Shown in pieces: positions 5,588 through 7,280 of a DNA stretch of 7,280 nucleotides (position 1 is the first letter of the stretch; each line of letters opens with the position of its first letter). The notes under the pieces are model-generated. The model was not told the origin of the DNA, did not search any database, and was given only the letters and a program-made list of their open reading frames with translations. Origin of the DNA: Methanoregula sp. (GTDB taxonomy: Archaea > Halobacteriota > Methanomicrobia > Methanomicrobiales > Methanospirillaceae); NCBI GenBank assembly GCA_023228295.1, contig JALOBP010000121.1, positions 1 through 7,280 on the forward strand, written 5' to 3'. Made by a program: the position numbers and the translations under genes.

Positions 5588-5591
5588 GAGG

Positions 5592-6176
5592 TTATCCCCC
5601 CATCCCTGTAATAATCCCGACAATCTGCTGAGCTGTTGCCGGGTCCAGGACCTCAGCCAGGACAAGCCCGGCCATCGAGATGAACAGGGTCCAGAAGACT
5701 TTTTTGACCTGCTCGTTCTTCCCGAACGCTTCGATCGCTGCATCCGTATCCGCCTTCATCGCCTGCTGAATCAGTTTCGGCAGGAACACGAAGAGCGGCA
5801 AGAACAGGACCGCAGCACCGATGAACGCAAGGGAGATATCGGTCCGGCCTGCCATGAAGATCCCGAGCGGGACCGCAAACACGCCGGCCAGTATCGCGGC
5901 CATCCCGACCTCGCCGAACCAGAAGTAATGCCTCTTCTCGGCATAGGTCAGCCGTTCGATATCTGTCAGCTCAGGCAGTTTGAAGATGCCGAGTGTATTC
6001 AGCATCCCGTACCAGACTGCGTGTGTTTCTTCCGGGTCCGCAACAATCCCCAGGAAAAGGATGATGACCGGCACAATCAGCAGCAGAAGGGGAAGCTGGG
6101 CCAGCAGCAGGACCAGCCCGAGCAGGATCCCGGTCCCGCAGATGGCGCACCGGGTCTGCATCTCGTTCTCAAACAT
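5592..6176 (-). CDS. Multi-pass membrane protein, function unknown
   Basis: A 194-residue protein read from the minus strand. The ATG at 6176 is chosen because GGAGGAC lies four bases upstream and because the longer reading frame upstream overlaps the previous gene completely. The N-terminus carries a CxxC (Cys10, Cys13) before a long hydrophobic stretch (14-46, room for two passes). Further membrane segments lie at about 89-110, 113-134 and 158-177, with a short hydrophobic C-terminus. A charged cytoplasmic-type loop at 47-88 contains aromatic residues and histidines, and another at 135-157 is polar. I do not recognise the family. It is the last gene of the operon, overlaps the preceding one by eight bases, and is followed by a T-run. 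It might be an envelope or virion membrane protein, but the sequence does not show this. Confidence 0.75.
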   Translation of the reverse strand: MFENEMQTRCAICGTGILLGLVLLLAQLPLLLLIVPVIILFLGIVADPEETHAVWYGMLNTLGIFKLPELTDIERLTYAEKRHYFWFGEVGMAAILAGVFAVPLGIFMAGRTDISLAFIGAAVLFLPLFVFLPKLIQQAMKADTDAAIEAFGKNEQVKKVFWTLFISMAGLVLAEVLDPATAQQIVGIITGMGG

Positions 6177-6642
6177 CGCCGTCCTCCGCAATCCGGATCT
6201 CGAAGACCGGGCTCGTGTATCCGCCATTCGCCGGGCTGAAATCCCGGACCCGGCCCATCTGCGCAAACTTGCGCCGGCCCGTGCGGATCCGGACCGTGTG
6301 AATACCCGGGGCCCGGGGATACACCCGCCGCCCGTCCACATCACGCATTGCCGCATATGGGGGGATGTCAAACCAGTCCGGCCAGAACCGGATCCCTCGC
6401 GGGATATCCGTTCCCCGGTACAGGTCCTGCAGGCGCAGGGGTGACATGTTGTCGTAGATTACATCGATGATCAGGTTCTCATCATCCTGCTCCGGGTGCA
6501 GGTCCAGCTCATAGAAGATTGGGTTGCGCCGCACTTCGTCGCGGGTGAGCGGCGTATCAACTGTCAGCGGCTCAAGGCCGCCGAACTTTCCGCGATACAA
6601 ACCGGTCACCGTAGCGACCGGCTGCACGTTCTCAGAAACCAT
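6169..6642 (-). CDS. Unrecognised soluble protein of the minus-strand operon
   Basis: A 157-residue protein on the minus strand. The ATG at 6642 has AGGAGGAC four bases upstream; the longer frame to 6768 would lie over the small membrane gene and is rejected. There are no membrane segments, cysteines or recognisable catalytic motifs. The composition is rich in Arg, Asp, Pro and aromatics. Alternating hydrophobic patterns at about 9-14, 57-63, 114-123 and 144-152 suggest a beta-rich fold. A cluster W-P-D-W-F-D-I-P-P-Y (about 88-97) may be a surface loop. It overlaps the 54-residue gene before it by 11 bases and the membrane gene after it by eight, so the three are translationally coupled. A structural or scaffolding role is possible but unsupported by any motif. 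Confidence 0.7.
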   Translation of the reverse strand: MVSENVQPVATVTGLYRGKFGGLEPLTVDTPLTRDEVRRNPIFYELDLHPEQDDENLIIDVIYDNMSPLRLQDLYRGTDIPRGIRFWPDWFDIPPYAAMRDVDGRRVYPRAPGIHTVRIRTGRRKFAQMGRVRDFSPANGGYTSPVFEIRIAEDGDV

Positions 6643-6796
6643 GATAGTCCTCCTTACATTGTTCGTGCTCGTCCCGGAGTTTCTTGAACTCCTCGACGAT
6701 CTCATCATACTTGCCGATCTTCTGATAGATGGCAAACAGCATGGGATAGAGCGGAAGCACGGTTGCAAGCACTATCCCGAGAATTTCCGTTTCCAT
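6632..6796 (-). CDS. 54-residue single-pass membrane protein
   Basis: A small minus-strand gene with ATG at 6796 and GGAGGAC four bases upstream. Residues 5-24 form one membrane helix (I-L-G-I-V-L-A-T-V-L and onward), followed by a charged helix with coiled-coil character from about 29 to 49 and one cysteine (Cys47). Size and layout resemble small phage-type membrane proteins such as holin or spanin helpers, or a membrane anchor for an operon partner. There is no sequence motif to choose between these. The longer in-frame extension to 6970 runs over the gene before it and is rejected. An 85-base gap with a strong hairpin separates it from the upstream gene. Confidence 0.65.
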   Translation of the reverse strand: METEILGIVLATVLPLYPMLFAIYQKIGKYDEIVEEFKKLRDEHEQCKEDYHGF

Positions 6797-6824
6797 AACG
6801 GTCCTCCGAAATGACGAGAGAACC

Positions 6825-6869
6825 AAAAGAGAGGGTGACCGGGGGGTCGCCTTCCCCTCCGGCTCTTTT
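6825..6869 (-). terminator. Long hairpin between operon genes, terminator or processing site
   Basis: Three helices stack: AAAAGAG (6825-6831) with CTCTTTT (6863-6869), CCGG (6839-6842) with CCGG (6859-6862), and GGGG (6843-6846) with CCCC (6854-6857). They give 15 pairs with one seven-base and one single-base bulge. On the minus strand the structure follows the stop codon at 6882 by 12 bases and ends in TTTT. It could stop part of the transcription after the first gene or protect that gene's 3' end. Confidence 0.5.
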
Positions 6870-6881
6870 CGTCGAACGGTT

Positions 6882-7280
6882 CTAGGCGAGAGCTGCCACG
6901 GTGTCCGCCCAGGTCTCGATCCTGGTCCGGATTGCTTCATCCGAGTAGGAGGTGATGGTGACCCGGTCACGGGAGAGATTCACCATGTAGAGCTCGCCGT
7001 TTGCATCATGGCACCGCAGAGATGCGGAGAATGCATCACTGTCAATGTCGCGGACAACGGTACCTCCATGTGCCGTTGTGATCGCAGTCGCAGCGGTTAC
7101 CGCTGTTACGCCGGAGTTGAACTTTGCCAGCGTGTCGAACTTGTGGCTGGCGGTCCCAACGGTCTTTGCCATGGCGTCCTGATAGACGAACTTCGCGGTG
7201 TATGCCTCCTTGGTCTTCTCGACCGGCGGGTGGCTCTCGCCGGCAGTCATATACGCTACACATGCAAACGGGTTGTCGGT
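6882..7280 (-). CDS. Unrecognised protein, C-terminal part, cut by window edge
   Basis: Minus-strand gene; the frame stays open to the right edge, giving 132 visible residues. The in-frame ATG at 7250 has no ribosome binding site, and seven or more codons upstream of it are open and protein-like, so the true start is probably outside the window. The visible part has no cysteine motif or membrane segment. It is rich in Thr, Ala, Val and Ser, with a T-A-V-T-A-A-T-A-I-T-T-A stretch in the middle and beta-prone segments before and after. This composition suits a secreted, surface or virion structural protein, though this is only composition. The hairpin after its stop suggests that it is expressed differently from the three genes that follow. 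Confidence 0.65.
   Translation of the reverse strand, partial: TDNPFACVAYMTAGESHPPVEKTKEAYTAKFVYQDAMAKTVGTASHKFDTLAKFNSGVTAVTAATAITTAHGGTVVRDIDSDAFSASLRCHDANGELYMVNLSRDRVTITSYSDEAIRTRIETWADTVAALA

Larger units (their letters stand above)
5217..5591. other. Convergent gene-free stretch with repeated short motifs
   Basis: About 375 bases between a plus-strand gene and the end of a minus-strand operon. TTTACCCC occurs at 5251-5258 and 5550-5557 and inverted at 5337-5344. TATTTT-centred motifs flanked by C or G runs occur at 5262-5270, 5409-5420, 5532-5541 and 5556-5566. ATAGGGC occurs at 5434-5440 and 5525-5531. Symmetric elements include a 13-base dyad (5277-5289), CCGATATCGG (5484-5493), and a CGGAAAA/TTTTCCG hairpin (5457-5477). 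No reading frame here looks coding. Terminators for both sides are present; the rest may be a dispersed repeat, a regulator-binding region or an element border. Confidence 0.55.

Noticed and set aside
5411..5591. Protein-like minus-strand tail in the motif-rich stretch
   Set aside because: It has no start or ribosome binding site of its own; the frame only continues from a shadow of the membrane protein gene.
5562..6239. 225-residue plus-strand frame over the membrane protein gene
   Set aside because: Very polar His/Gln/Arg-rich translation typical of the complement of a hydrophobic gene; the minus-strand gene has a perfect ribosome binding site and clear membrane segments.

Overview
The window looks like chromosomal DNA of a methanogenic archaeon, most likely of the order Methanomicrobiales (Methanoregula or Methanosphaerula type). 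That placement is inferred from protein character: small Fe-S and zinc-ribbon redox proteins, a DUF6448-like protein, a DUF6064-like membrane protein, and a minimal MNT/HEPN pair. Archaeal GGAGG-type ribosome binding sites and T-run or AT-box transcription signals support it. No marker gene proves the species.

Layout, left to right. (1) Positions 1-1634 hold a tight plus-strand operon of four redox-flavoured genes: the 3' part of a NapH-like membrane polyferredoxin, a one-domain cupin, a small CxxC protein and a cysteine-rich zinc-ribbon protein. (2) Positions 1716-2267 hold a DUF6448-like His-rich protein in the same direction, ending at a T-run terminator. (3) Positions 2268-3705 form an accessory segment. 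Two copies of a roughly 135-bp structured repeat (2595-2729 and 3537-3668) flank an AT-rich gene for a DUF6064-like multi-pass membrane protein. (4) Positions 3706-4705 hold an overlapping two-gene module, an HTH-MNT nucleotidyltransferase followed by a HEPN protein. The HEPN gene starts at a TTG set by a strong ribosome binding site inside the MNT gene. (5) Positions 4845-5216 hold a stand-alone winged-helix regulator with a UUCG-capped hairpin in its leader. (6) Positions 5217-5591 are a convergent, gene-free stretch full of short repeated AT/CCCC motifs and hairpins. (7) Positions 5592-7280 hold a minus-strand operon of four unrecognised genes (one cut by the right edge). Three of them carry the same GGAGGAC ribosome binding site at identical spacing. 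This block looks like part of an integrated or virus-like element, but no hallmark gene is present.

The redox operon is probably housekeeping or stress-related. The middle segment is a small accessory island with a toxin-antitoxin-like module, and the right block is an uncharacterised operon. The most interesting feature is the repeat pair. It folds into a conserved three-way junction plus a long helix whose apical hairpin has been replaced between copies, which suggests a structured RNA, possibly a domain I-like remnant of a group II intron.
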